Origin: Streptomyces tendae
Lineage (GTDB): Bacteria; Actinomycetota; Actinomycetes; Streptomycetales; Streptomycetaceae
Reading direction: 5' to 3'
Assembly: GCF_014650435.1 (NCBI RefSeq)
Contig: NZ_BMUY01000021.1
Span: 1-64,000, forward strand
Length of the DNA stretch: 64,000 bases
Shown here piece after piece: positions 43,384 to 52,209 of the stretch. The notes under the pieces are model-generated. The model worked only from the letters and a program-made list of their open reading frames with translations. It was not told where the DNA came from and ran no database searches. The position numbers and the translations under genes are program-made. The stretch's first letter is position 1. Every line of letters begins with the position of its first letter.

Positions 43384-44749
43384 GGAGCGAGCGTACGCGA
43401 CGGCGGTGCGACTGGACCGCGGCCGTGTAGACGTCGGCGGTGGCGGCCGCGGCGCTGTCCCAGCCGAAGGACTGGGCGTGCCGGGCGGCGGCGTCGCCCA
43501 TCCGGGGCGTCAGCTCGGGGTTGTCGGCGAAATCGCGCAGCACGCGCGCGTACGCGGCGGGATCGTGGCCGTCGACGAGGCGCCCGGTGTGTCCGTCGCG
43601 CACCGCGACCGGGAGCCCGCCCACCGCGGCGGCCAGCACCGGCGTACCGGCCGCCTGGGCCTCTATGGCGACGAGCCCGAAGGACTCGCTGTAGGACGGC
43701 ATGACGAGGACGGACGCGGCCCGGAACCAGTCGGCGAGCTGCTCCTGGCCGACCGGCGGGCGGAAGCGCACGACGTCGGCGATGCCGAGCCGCGCGGCGA
43801 GTTTCTGCAGGCCCTCCGGCTTGGCGAGGCCGCTGCCGCTGGGCCCGCCGACGATGGGGACGACGATGCGGGAGCGCAGGTCGGGGCGCTGGTCGAGGAG
43901 CACGGCGACGGCGCGCAGCAGGACGTCCGGCGCCTTCAGGGGCTGTATGCGGCCCGCGAAGAGCGGGATCAGCGCGTCCTGGGGCAGGCCGAGGCGGGCG
44001 CGGGCGGCGGCGCGGGCGTTGCCGTGCCGGCCGGGTCCCGGGACGGTGCCCTTGGGGAAGGGGCGGAACCGGTCGAGGTTCACGCCGGGGTGGACGACGG
44101 CGACCTTGTCGGGGTCGGCGGCGTAGTGCCGGACGAGTTCGTCGGCCTCCTCGGCCGTGTTGGCGATCAGCCGGTCGGAGGCGGCGACGATCTGGGTCTC
44201 GCCGATGACGCGGGCGGCCGGTTCGGGGGTGTCGCCGTCGGCCAGGTTGGCGTTCTTGACCTTGGCCATGGTGTGCATGGCGTGCACCAGGGGCGCGCCC
44301 CAGCGCTGGGCGGCGAGCCAGCCGACGTGGCCGGAGAGCCAGTAGTGGGAGTGCACGAGGTCGTAGTGGCCGGGGCGGTGTCCGGCCCACGCCTGCATCA
44401 CGCCGTGGGTGAAGGCGCAGAGCTGGGCGGGCAGGTCCTCCTTGGCCAGTCCCTCGTACGGGCCCGCGTCGACGTGCCGGACCAGGACGCCGGGGGCCAG
44501 CTCGACGGCGGGCGGGAGGGCGGCGGTGGTCGCCCGCGTGAAGATCTCGACCTCGATGTTTATCTCGGCGAGGCGCTGCGCCAGCTCCACGATGTAGACG
44601 TTCATGCCTCCGGCGTCGCCGGTGCCGGGCTGGTGGAGCGGTGAGGTGTGCACGGACAGCATGGCGACGCGGCGGGGCCTGCGCAGGAGCCGGAGCCGCG
44701 GGGAGGCCGCCACTGAGCGACGCCCGAGCCTGCTGACGTACTGGCTCAC
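43376..44749 (-). CDS. mshA: MshA: D-inositol-3-phosphate N-acetylglucosaminyltransferase
   Basis: 457 residues from a GTG preceded by GAGGAACGG. GT-B retaining glycosyltransferase (GT4): MLSVHTSPLHQPGTGDAGGMNVYI is the MshA acceptor-loop signature, followed by HSHYWLSGHVG, HTMAKVKNANLADGD and the donor-site ESFGLVAIEAQAAGTPV with the E-x7-E pattern. It joins UDP-GlcNAc to 1-L-myo-inositol-1-phosphate, the first step of mycothiol synthesis, the main thiol of actinobacteria. An upstream extension to 44821 is not expected to be translated. Confidence 0.95.
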   Translation of the reverse strand: MSQYVSRLGRRSVAASPRLRLLRRPRRVAMLSVHTSPLHQPGTGDAGGMNVYIVELAQRLAEINIEVEIFTRATTAALPPAVELAPGVLVRHVDAGPYEGLAKEDLPAQLCAFTHGVMQAWAGHRPGHYDLVHSHYWLSGHVGWLAAQRWGAPLVHAMHTMAKVKNANLADGDTPEPAARVIGETQIVAASDRLIANTAEEADELVRHYAADPDKVAVVHPGVNLDRFRPFPKGTVPGPGRHGNARAAARARLGLPQDALIPLFAGRIQPLKAPDVLLRAVAVLLDQRPDLRSRIVVPIVGGPSGSGLAKPEGLQKLAARLGIADVVRFRPPVGQEQLADWFRAASVLVMPSYSESFGLVAIEAQAAGTPVLAAAVGGLPVAVRDGHTGRLVDGHDPAAYARVLRDFADNPELTPRMGDAAARHAQSFGWDSAAAATADVYTAAVQSHRRRVRSLHG

Positions 44750-45017
44750 GAGCCGTTCCTCCTCGCTGCGGGCATGCCGGTCGGAGGGCCTGCCATGCCC
44801 TCCAAGGGGTGGGAACACCAAAGGGGCAGTGCTCCATTCCGATTCTCGGACCTTTGCCGAATCATTACCGTCGATCGCTCAACCGTTCGATGGGCCCTCG
44901 GGTCCCCCACCCGGGTCGGTGGCGGCGGGCGCCCTGCCGTGGTGTGCGGGTACCACCATCCCGTGGACGAATGCCGCGCGGTCGGCCGCGTGCCCTCGGC
45001 CGCATACCCTCGTAGGT

Positions 45018-45833
45018 ATGCCACCCCGCGCCACCGCCACCCGCCCCGTGGGCACGGTCACGCGCGGGACGACGAACCCCAACCGGCTGCGCCGCATGGA
45101 CCGCTGGATCGCGGCCGTGCACGGCGCCGAACTGCGCCGCGCCGCCGAGCCCGTCGCCGTCGACCTCGGCTACGGCGCGGCCCCCTGGACGGCCGTCGAA
45201 CTGCTGCTCCGCCTGCGCACGGTCGCGCCGCACGCGCGCGTGGTGGGCGTCGAGATCGACCCGGCGCGGGTGGCGGCGGCCCGGCCGTACGCGCGCGCGG
45301 GGCTCGATTTCCGGCACGGCGGGTTCGAGGTCCCCGTCTCCCGGCCGCCGCTGCTGATCCGCGCGGCGAACGTGCTGCGCCAGTACGACGAGGGCGAGGT
45401 GGCCGGCGTCTGGCGGCTGCTGTGCGCGCGGCTCGCGCCGGCGTCGGGGTCCTCGCGCGGCGGGCTCCTGGTCGAGGGTACGTGCGACGAGGTCGGGCGG
45501 CGGCACGTGTGGGTGGCGCTCGGTCCCGAGGGGCCGCGCACGGTCACCTTCGCGACCCGGCTCGGCTCACTGGACCACCCTTCCGACCTGGCCGAACGGC
45601 TGCCGAAGGCGCTCATCCACCGCAATGTCCCCGGCGAGCCCGTGCACGCCTTCCTGCGCGACTTCGACCGCGCCTGGGCCGCCGCCGCGCCGTACGCCTC
45701 CTACGGCGCCCGGCAGCGCTGGATCCGGGCCGTGCGGGACCTGACGGCCGACTGGCCGGTGACGGACGGGCCGGTGCGCTGGCGGCAGGGCGAAGTGACG
45801 GTGCGGTGGGAGGCGTTGGCGCCCCGCGCGTGA
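45018..45833 (+). CDS. SAM-dependent class I methyltransferase
   Basis: 271 residues from MPPRATATRPVGTVTRG. TACCCT at 45005-45010 lies seven bases upstream, suggesting a leaderless mRNA. Rossmann-type SAM motif VAVDLGYGAAPWTAVELLLRL, then VVGVEIDPARV binds the ribose. The later part (QRWIRAVRDLTADWPVTDGPVRWRQGEVTV) is unfamiliar. The N-terminal NPNRLRRMDRW motif is characteristic of an actinobacterial group with unknown acceptor. It is divergent from mshA. Confidence 0.85.
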   Translation: MPPRATATRPVGTVTRGTTNPNRLRRMDRWIAAVHGAELRRAAEPVAVDLGYGAAPWTAVELLLRLRTVAPHARVVGVEIDPARVAAARPYARAGLDFRHGGFEVPVSRPPLLIRAANVLRQYDEGEVAGVWRLLCARLAPASGSSRGGLLVEGTCDEVGRRHVWVALGPEGPRTVTFATRLGSLDHPSDLAERLPKALIHRNVPGEPVHAFLRDFDRAWAAAAPYASYGARQRWIRAVRDLTADWPVTDGPVRWRQGEVTVRWEALAPRA

Positions 45834-45843
45834 ACCGGCGGGG

Positions 45844-45932
45844 CGGTCGGGGACGGCCTGGGGCCCGGGGCGGTCGGGGACGGCCTGGGACCCGGGACGG
45901 ACGCGGACGACCGCGACCGTGACCGTGACCGT
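45844..45932. repeat. Short tandem repeats after the methyltransferase gene
   Basis: Two 27-bp G+C-rich near-copies (45844-45870 and 45871-45897) are followed by four 6-bp units (GACCGC then GACCGT three times, 45909-45932). The whole 45834-46138 gap has no gene; 45995-46045 also repeats GGAAGCAA/GAGC motifs. Confidence 0.7.
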
Positions 45933-46138
45933 GACCCGGGAACGATCTCCGTGCGGCGTTCGTCACACACCCGGGAGCAGTCGTGGCAAGCAATCGGGGG
46001 AAGCAACCGAGCGGAAGCAATCGAGCGGAAGCAGGAGGAAAGCAGGCCAAGCACGGCCTCTGTCGCTTTTCGCGCCGGCATGGCACGATCCCCCGAGCGG
46101 GCTAAGTTACTGACGGTTAATCAGTTTGGGGGCGAGGT

Positions 46139-47272
46139 ATGCGCACGGGGAAGCATGGCTTGACGACCGCTGCCGTGACCGTGGTCTGCGCGATCACCGT
46201 GCTGGCGGCGCCGGGCACGGCGTTCGCGGACCCCGGCCCGTCATCGTCGCCGGCACCGTCGTCGCCCGCACCGTCGTCGTCGGCCGGCGCCCCGGCCGCC
46301 ACTCCCGGCAAGGACCTGGAGGCCGTGCGCAAGACGCTCGACAAGCTCTACCGCGCGGCGGCCTCGGCCACGGAGCAGTACAACGCCGCCGAGGAGAAGG
46401 CCGAGAAGCAGAACGCCGAGATCGTCGAGCTGGCCAAGAAGATCGTGAAGGGCCAGGAGAAGCTGGACGGCCTCAAGGAGCGCGCCGGAGCCGCGGCCCG
46501 CGCCCAGTACCGCACCGGCGGCCTGCCCGACGGGGCCAAGCTGGTGCTGAGTGACGACCCGGAGGACTTCCTCGACGGCACGGGCCGGGTGATCCAGGGC
46601 CAGCGCGCCACCAAGGGCCTGCTCGGCGACTTGACCCGCACCCAGGAGGACCTGAAGACCTACGCGGCGGACGCCTCCGCCCGCTTCAAGGAGCTGGAGG
46701 CGAACCGCAAGGCCAAGGCCACCGCCCAGAAGAAGATCGAGAAGCAGATCGCGGCGGCCGAGAAGCTGGAGTCCGAGCTGGAGACGGAGGAGAAGGAGCG
46801 CCTCGCCCGGCTGGAGCGGGAGGCGCAGGCCAAGGCGCAGACCGCCTGGCTCGACTCCGGCATCCTCGAGGACCTCGACACCGAGGCGACCGAGCGGGGC
46901 CGCAAGGCGGTCGAGTACGCCACCGCCCAGCTCGGAAAGCCGTACCAGTGGGGCGCCGAGGGCCCGACGTCCTACGACTGCTCCGGCCTGACCTCGCAGG
47001 CATGGGTGTGGGCCGGGCAGACGATCCCCCGCACCTCGCAGCAGCAGTGGAAGCAGCTCAGGCACGTCGACGTCGAGGACATGCGCCCCGGCGACCTGAT
47101 CATCTACTTCGACGACGCCAGCCACGTCGGCATGTACGTCGGCGACGGCTCCATGGTGCACGCCCCGCGTCCTGGGCGTTCGATCACCGTCGCGGGCGCG
47201 GGTTCGATGCCGATCCTCGGCGTGGTCCGCCCGGACACCGCCCCGGAGCAGGCGTCCACGCCCAAGGGGTGA
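46139..47272 (+). CDS. Secreted NlpC/P60 peptidoglycan endopeptidase
   Basis: 377 residues; GGGGGCGAGGT precedes the ATG. Signal peptide with a likely cleavage after TAFA. A Ser/Pro linker, then a long Ala/Glu/Lys coiled coil (~60-250) as in RipA/CwlO-type regulatory regions, then the NlpC/P60 domain: Cys281 in YDCSGL, His329 in SHVGMYVG and a final polar residue in the MVHAPRPG loop. It should cut D-Glu-mDAP type bonds in peptidoglycan, with the coiled coil restraining or localising the enzyme. No c-di-AMP (ydaO) riboswitch was found in the leader. Confidence 0.92.
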   Translation: MRTGKHGLTTAAVTVVCAITVLAAPGTAFADPGPSSSPAPSSPAPSSSAGAPAATPGKDLEAVRKTLDKLYRAAASATEQYNAAEEKAEKQNAEIVELAKKIVKGQEKLDGLKERAGAAARAQYRTGGLPDGAKLVLSDDPEDFLDGTGRVIQGQRATKGLLGDLTRTQEDLKTYAADASARFKELEANRKAKATAQKKIEKQIAAAEKLESELETEEKERLARLEREAQAKAQTAWLDSGILEDLDTEATERGRKAVEYATAQLGKPYQWGAEGPTSYDCSGLTSQAWVWAGQTIPRTSQQQWKQLRHVDVEDMRPGDLIIYFDDASHVGMYVGDGSMVHAPRPGRSITVAGAGSMPILGVVRPDTAPEQASTPKG

Positions 47273-47543
47273 CGCGGGCCACGCGCCCCGTTCCGGGCGC
47301 GTGAGACGGGCCACGTGACCCAGTCCACGCCCGGCGCACCGCCCCGCGTGACGTTCGTCATCCCAGGTCCCCGGCCGAGGTGTCCAACTGCGGGGGATAA
47401 CGCGGCATATGACAGTGGCCGATGGCCGGCCGACGTGTTCTGGACCATTCCGCAGCGGTGCGGTCACCCGCTATGGTCCCCGTCGGTGGGTCGAGGTCCC
47501 TCGCCCCGCCATGCCCTCGGGGGGAGGGAAGGAAACCAAGACA

Positions 47544-49001
47544 ATGCCCGTACCCGTACCGCGGCAGAGGGCGATCCCGGCCGTGGAGTGTGGTCAGGCG
47601 CCCGCCGCGTCCCCGGACAGCGGCCCTTCCAAGGAACAGGCCCCGCCCGGGACGCACCCGGCCGAGCACCCCACCACCCGGCGAGAGAACCCCACGGAGA
47701 AGCGCGAGAAGCCCACGGACACCAGCCCCGACACCAGCACCGGCACGGACAGCCGCACCGGCACGGACACCGGCGCCGGCCGGACGCACACCGACCGGAC
47801 GACGCAGAGCGCGGCACCCACGAACCTCACCGTGCTGCTGATAGAGGACGACCCGGCTGGTTCGCCGATCGTGCCCGACCTGCTCGACCAGGCCGGCAAG
47901 CCGATCCGCGTCCGCACCGCGCGCAACCTCACCGAGGCCGGACGGCTGCTGACCGACGACGTCCACTGCATCCTGCTGGACCTCGCCCTGTCGACGCCGG
48001 CCCATGGCAACGGTGACGCCGAGGACCACGACGAGCTGGCGGTGCTCCGGCACGTCCTGGAGCTCGCGCCCCGGCACGCCGTGCTCGCGCTCACCTCCTC
48101 CAGCGACGCCGAGCGCGGCGCCGAGGCCGTGGCGGTCGGCGCGCAGGACTACCTGTTCCGCGACGAGCTGGACGGCCGCCTGCTGAGCCGGGCGATCCGC
48201 TACGCCGTCGAGCGCAAGCGGTCCGACTCGGCGGAGCGGCGGCTGGCCGAGGGCCGGCTGCGGGCCCAGGAGAACCGCCGTCTGGAACGGGGCCTGCTGC
48301 CCACCCCGCTGCTGGCGGGCTCTCCGCTGCGCTTCGCCGCCCGCTACCGCCCGGGCCGCTCGCGCGCGCTGCTCGGCGGCGACTTCTACGACGTCGTGCG
48401 CACCCCGGACGGCACCGTGCACGCCATGATCGGCGACGTCTGCGGGCACGGCCCGGACGAGGCGGCGCTCGGCGTGGAGCTGCGGATCGCCTGGCGGGCG
48501 CTGACGCTGGCGGGCCTGTGCGGCGACGAGCTGCTGGGCACGCTCCAGCAGGTGCTGGAGCACGAGCGCTCGGACGACGAGATCTTCGCGACGCTGTGCG
48601 CCGTGGACATCTCCCCGGACGGACGTCGCGCGGGCCTGTGCCTGGCCGGGCACCCGTCCCCGCTGCTCAGCCGCCCGGGCGAGCCCGCACGCCTGCTGCC
48701 CTACGACAACAACGGCCCGGCGCTGGGGCTGCTGCCGGGCGCCCGCTGGCCGCGGATGCAGGTGGAGCTGGGCGCCGAGTGGAGCCTGATGCTCTACACC
48801 GACGGCCTGATCGAGGGCCACGTCGGCGAGGGCCGGGAGCGGCTCGGCCAGGACGGCATGGTGGAGATGGTCCGCCGCCAGCTCGCCGAGGGTCTGGCGG
48901 GCGAGGAGCTGCTGCGGGCAACCGTCAACGAGGTCCGCGAACTCAACGGCGGCGAGCTGGCCGACGACGTCGCGGTGGTCCTGCTGGACCGGACGGCCTG
49001 A
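47544..49001 (+). CDS. Receiver-PP2C phosphatase (RsbU/SpoIIE type)
   Basis: 485 residues from MPVPVPRQRAIPAVEC, with a GGGAGGGAAGG site; an ATG at 47511 is a weaker choice. The first ~95 residues are disordered, Thr/Glu/Lys-rich. A receiver domain (VLLIEDDPAGS, CILLDLAL with the likely phospho-Asp) ends in DYLFRDELDG, where the conserved Lys of receivers is Arg. The PP2C/SpoIIE domain contains GGDFYDVV, GDVCGHGPDEAALG, and LADDVAVVLL, the metal-binding Asp residues. Such proteins dephosphorylate anti-anti-sigma factors to release stress sigma factors. No partner sits adjacent. Confidence 0.92.
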   Translation: MPVPVPRQRAIPAVECGQAPAASPDSGPSKEQAPPGTHPAEHPTTRRENPTEKREKPTDTSPDTSTGTDSRTGTDTGAGRTHTDRTTQSAAPTNLTVLLIEDDPAGSPIVPDLLDQAGKPIRVRTARNLTEAGRLLTDDVHCILLDLALSTPAHGNGDAEDHDELAVLRHVLELAPRHAVLALTSSSDAERGAEAVAVGAQDYLFRDELDGRLLSRAIRYAVERKRSDSAERRLAEGRLRAQENRRLERGLLPTPLLAGSPLRFAARYRPGRSRALLGGDFYDVVRTPDGTVHAMIGDVCGHGPDEAALGVELRIAWRALTLAGLCGDELLGTLQQVLEHERSDDEIFATLCAVDISPDGRRAGLCLAGHPSPLLSRPGEPARLLPYDNNGPALGLLPGARWPRMQVELGAEWSLMLYTDGLIEGHVGEGRERLGQDGMVEMVRRQLAEGLAGEELLRATVNEVRELNGGELADDVAVVLLDRTA

Positions 49002-49060
49002 GCCGCCCGGTCCCCGGTGACCCGGCGCGGGGACTGCCCGCGGGCTGCCCGTCGTACGGG

Positions 49061-49396
49061 TCAGCGGCCGCCGTTGTACGGGCCGTACGGGCCGTCGCTG
49101 CTGGAGCCGCGGCGGCTGCTGCGGCCGCCGCCGGACAGGCCGCGCAGGGCGGGCCGTACGTCGACCATGTACACGATCGCCGCGATCAGGCCGATGATCG
49201 GCAGGAACGACAGGATCGGGAAGATCAGGCTCACCACGAAGGCGAGCCCGAGGATGATCAGCCAGAACGGCTTGGTCTTCTTGTCCGCCGCGCGGTAGGC
49301 GTCCTCGCGACGCGTGGCGGCGTCGATCAACGCGAAGCCGGTGAAAACCATCAGGGCGATGTTCAGCAGCCCCAGGAAGTTCGCGAACCCCTGCAT
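49061..49396 (-). CDS. DUF2516 family membrane protein
   Basis: 111 residues from MQGFANFLGLLNIALMVFTG; a GTG at 49414 is a longer alternative. Three hydrophobic segments (LGLLNIALMVFTGFALI, PFWLIILGLAFVVSLIF, FLPIIGLIAAIVYMV), then a Gly/Ser/Arg tail. DUF2516 is actinobacterial and follows the HBHA-like gene in mycobacteria too (Rv0475-Rv0476). Function unknown. Confidence 0.85.
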   Translation of the reverse strand: MQGFANFLGLLNIALMVFTGFALIDAATRREDAYRAADKKTKPFWLIILGLAFVVSLIFPILSFLPIIGLIAAIVYMVDVRPALRGLSGGGRSSRRGSSSDGPYGPYNGGR

Positions 49397-49508
49397 CAGC
49401 ACAACGTCCACCACCAGACTCGGTTCTTCATTACGCGGTCACCGTACCCGCAGAACGAGCCGGACACCCCAAGGGTGCCCGGCCGCTCCGCACTCGTGAC
49501 GCAGCGCA

Positions 49509-50135
49509 CTACTTGGCGGGCGGCGTCGTCTTCTTGGCGGTGGTGGACTTCTTCGCCGGGGCCTTGCGCGGGGCGGGCGTCTTCTTCGCCGCCGCGGTCT
49601 TGTCCTCGGTGACCCGGACCGGCTCGGGCTTGGCGGCCGCGGGCTTGGCCGGGGCGGGCTTGGCCGGCTCGACGGCCACGGCGAAGTCCTCCACGTCCTC
49701 GGCCAGGTCCTCGATGCCGTCGGCGGCCTGACCGCGCCAGGTGCGCACCGCGTGCTCGCCGCGCTCGGCGACCTTCTCGTAGGTCTCCCGGGCCTTGACG
49801 GCGTACTCGGCGGCGACGCCGACGGAACGCAGCGCGAGGTCCTGGGCGGTCTCGCCGAGCTTCTTGAAGTCGGCGTCGAGGGAGCCGAAGAGCTCGTTGG
49901 CCTTGGCCTGGAGGCTGCCCTGGGTCTCCTTGACGCGGGCCGTCGCCTTCTCCTGGACGGCCTTCGGGTCGGTGTTGCGTACGGCGTCGATCCGCGCCGG
50001 GGCCTCCGCGCGCAGCTGCTCCACCAGCACCGGCACCTTCTTGGCCTGCTGGAAGGCGAGGTCGGCGGTGCCCGCTGCGAAGTAGAGCGGGGTGGGGTCG
50101 CTGAAGGTCTTGCGCAGGTCGTCGGTGATGGCCAT
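49509..50135 (-). CDS. HBHA-like helical protein with basic Lys/Ala/Pro tail
   Basis: 208 residues. The N-terminal ~150 residues are long amphipathic helices (MAITDDLRKTFSDPTPLYFAAGTADLAFQQAKKVPVLVEQLR, ETYEKVAERGEHAVRTWRGQ) like the mycobacterial heparin-binding hemagglutinin. The C-terminal ~60 residues are AAAKKTPAPRKAPAKK-type repeats, also resembling histone H1 tails, and may bind DNA or polyanions. In Streptomyces the adhesion function is unlikely; lipid or membrane association is plausible. Same order XRE-HBHA-DUF2516 as in Mycobacterium. Confidence 0.87.
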   Translation of the reverse strand: MAITDDLRKTFSDPTPLYFAAGTADLAFQQAKKVPVLVEQLRAEAPARIDAVRNTDPKAVQEKATARVKETQGSLQAKANELFGSLDADFKKLGETAQDLALRSVGVAAEYAVKARETYEKVAERGEHAVRTWRGQAADGIEDLAEDVEDFAVAVEPAKPAPAKPAAAKPEPVRVTEDKTAAAKKTPAPRKAPAKKSTTAKKTTPPAK

Positions 50136-50157
50136 GGTGATGGTCCTCCGGAATTGC

Positions 50158-50631
50158 TTATGAATGAGGGTTTTTTACTGTTTCCGCCCCGTCGACAGCG
50201 GCATCGGCGTCGACACCGGCACCCGTGCCCGTGCCCGCATCCGCCTTCACGTCCACGTCCGCGTCCGCATCCGCGTCGGCCCCGAACCCGTTCTCCTTGC
50301 GGAAGGACTCGTAGACCTGGAGCAGCACCTGCTTCTGCCGCTCGTTCAGCGAGGGGTCGGCGAGGATGACCGCACGCGTCTCCACGTCGTCCCGGTCCCG
50401 CTCCGCGTCGAGGATCCCCGCGCGGACGTACAGCGTCTCGGCGGAGATCCGCAGCGCCTTGGCGACCTGCTGGAGCACCTCCGCGCTCGGCTTGCGCAGC
50501 CCGCGCTCGATCTGGCTCAGGTACGGGTTGGAAACGCCCGCGGCGTCGGCGAGCTGCCGCAACGACAGCTGCGCGTTGCGCCGCTGCTCGCGCAGGTACT
50601 CACCGAGATTGCCGACGTTGAGCGATGCCAT
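50158..50631 (-). CDS. XRE-family regulator
   Basis: 157 residues starting MASLNVGNLGEYLREQRR. HTH: LSLRQLADAAGVSNPYLSQIERGLRKPSAEVLQQVAKALRIS. The segment SLNERQKQVLLQVYESFRKEN is conserved with the mycobacterial Rv0474 orthologue, and the tail is an Asp/Ala/Val/Lys dipeptide-like low-complexity region (ADADADADVDVKAD). It precedes the HBHA-like gene by 22 bases and probably regulates the operon through the 28-bp palindrome at 50657. Confidence 0.9.
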   Translation of the reverse strand: MASLNVGNLGEYLREQRRNAQLSLRQLADAAGVSNPYLSQIERGLRKPSAEVLQQVAKALRISAETLYVRAGILDAERDRDDVETRAVILADPSLNERQKQVLLQVYESFRKENGFGADADADADVDVKADAGTGTGAGVDADAAVDGAETVKNPHS

Positions 50632-50656
50632 GCGTCCAGCATGCCGCCTACCGCTA

Positions 50657-50684
50657 ACTATTGCAAGCACCTGCTTGCAATAGT
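50657..50684. promoter_or_regulatory. 28-bp palindromic operator upstream of the XRE gene
   Basis: ACTATTGCAAGCA (50657-50669) and its exact complement TGCTTGCAATAGT (50672-50684) separated by CC. It lies 25 bases upstream of the XRE start codon, where it would overlap the promoter and fit autorepression. Confidence 0.85.
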
Positions 50685-50845
50685 GTGTCCCGCCGGACCC
50701 CCGGACCCCGGGACCCCGGGCCTCCGTGCCGAGCCCGGGCCTCCGCGCCGGGTCCCACAGGCGCGGCTCCGGTCTCCGTACCCACTTTTTTGTGCGTACT
50801 GGGCAACGCGCCGTGCCCGTCCGAGACTGAGGGGGCAGGCGGGCG

Positions 50846-51205
50846 TCAGGAAGGCGTGCGGGCGGCGGCCTCCGGTCCCGTCAGCCGGTCCAGGCGGCGG
50901 TGGCCCCAGTCGGAGAGGGGAGAGAGGGCCTCCGCGAGATCGCGGCCGAACGCGGTCAGCGAGTACTCGGTCCGCAGCGGCAGCACGTCGTACACCCGTC
51001 GGTCCACCAGGCCGTCCGCCTCCATCTCGCGCAGTGCCTGGGTCAGCACCTTCTCGGTGAGTCCCGGCGCCTTCCGGCGCAGTTCGGCCGGCCGGTGCGG
51101 GCCGGACTCCAGCAGCCACAGCAGCGTGGTCTTCCACTTGCCCTCGATCACGGCGATCGCGGCGGTCACTCCGCAGACGTTCGGATCGTGGCGCCGGTGT
51201 GCCAT
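50846..51205 (-). CDS. HxlR-family winged-helix regulator
   Basis: 119 residues starting MAHRRHDPNVCGVTAAIAVIEGKWKTTLLWLL, the HxlR signature including the N-terminal Cys that often senses redox or electrophile stress. Winged helix LTEKVLTQALREMEADGLVDRRVYDVLPLRTEYSLT. It is divergent from the imine-reductase-like gene 51 bases away and likely controls it. Confidence 0.92.
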   Translation of the reverse strand: MAHRRHDPNVCGVTAAIAVIEGKWKTTLLWLLESGPHRPAELRRKAPGLTEKVLTQALREMEADGLVDRRVYDVLPLRTEYSLTAFGRDLAEALSPLSDWGHRRLDRLTGPEAAARTPS

Positions 51206-51256
51206 GAGGTGCCCCCATTCATCAGCAATTGTTCTTCACGTTACGGGAGTTGAAGC

Positions 51257-52147
51257 ATGTCCGCACACACCGGCCGGTCCTCGGCCGTCACCGTCGTCGG
51301 CCTGGGCCCGATGGGCCGGGCGCTGGCCGCCGCCTTCCTGGCCGCGGGAGTGCCCACCACCGTCTGGAACCGCACGCCGGGGCGGGACGCCGACCTGGTC
51401 GCGGCCGGTGCGAGGGCCGCGGCCTCGGCCGCGGAGGCGGTCGCCGCCTCGCCGCTGACGGTGGTCTGCGTGGTGAACTACGACGCCTCTGACGCCGTAC
51501 TGCGCGAGGAGACCGTCACCGCCGCGCTCAAGGGCCGGACACTCGTGAACCTGAGCGCCGACACCCCCGGCCGCGCCCGGGACACCGCCGAGTGGGCCGC
51601 CCGGCACGGCGTCCGCTACCTGGACGGCGCGATCATGACGCCCGCTCCGACCATCGGCACGGACGACGCGGTGTTCCTGCACAGCGGCCCCGAGGAGCTG
51701 TACGAGGAGCACCGGCCGGTGCTGGCGGCGCTCGGCGGCACCCACACCCACCTGGGCGAGGACCCCGGGCGGGCGGCGGCCTACGACATCGCCCTGCTCG
51801 ACATCTTCTGGACGGCGATGGCGGGCTACGTGCACGCCCTCGCGGTGGCCCGGGCGGAGGGTGTCACCGGCGCGGAACTCGCGCCGTTCGCGCAGGGCAT
51901 CGCCGCGATCCTGCCGCCGCTGTTCACGGAGTTCGCCGCCGACACGGACGCCGGTACGTACTCGGGCGCGATCAACCCGATCACCTCGGCCGTGTCGACC
52001 ATGACGCACGTCGTCCACGCCGCCGAGGCGCACGGCATCGACACGAGCCTGATGCGGGTGATCGAGGGGCAGGCCCGCCGGGTCGTCGCGCGGGGGCACG
52101 GCTCCGACGGGTACTCGCGGGTCGCGGACGTGATCACCGGGCGCTGA
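51257..52147 (+). CDS. NADP-dependent imine reductase-like dehydrogenase
   Basis: 296 residues. Rossmann fold VTVVGLGPMGRALAAAFL, NRTPGRDADL for NADP recognition, then the beta-hydroxyacid-dehydrogenase-like helical domain (AAYDIALLDIFWTAMAGYVHALAVA, GAINPITSAVSTMTHVVHAAE). This matches the imine reductase branch of the 3-hydroxyisobutyrate dehydrogenase superfamily; the YD residues in AAYDIALLD lie where IREDs have their proton-donor position. Cytosolic; substrate unknown. HxlR-controlled by context. Confidence 0.87.
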   Translation: MSAHTGRSSAVTVVGLGPMGRALAAAFLAAGVPTTVWNRTPGRDADLVAAGARAAASAAEAVAASPLTVVCVVNYDASDAVLREETVTAALKGRTLVNLSADTPGRARDTAEWAARHGVRYLDGAIMTPAPTIGTDDAVFLHSGPEELYEEHRPVLAALGGTHTHLGEDPGRAAAYDIALLDIFWTAMAGYVHALAVARAEGVTGAELAPFAQGIAAILPPLFTEFAADTDAGTYSGAINPITSAVSTMTHVVHAAEAHGIDTSLMRVIEGQARRVVARGHGSDGYSRVADVITGR

Positions 52148-52209
52148 CCGGGCGTCGAGCGGGCGCCGGACGGGCGTCGAGCGGGGCGCCGACCGGGCGG
52201 AGTCGGGCG

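Noticed and set aside
45844..45932. CRISPR-like repeat array
   Set aside because: Two adjacent 27-bp copies without spacers and four hexamers; simple tandem repeats, no cas genes.
45834..46138. c-di-AMP (ydaO) riboswitch before the NlpC/P60 gene
   Set aside because: Such leaders are common before cell wall hydrolase genes in Streptomyces, but the conserved ydaO helices and loop sequences are not present; only tandem repeats were found.
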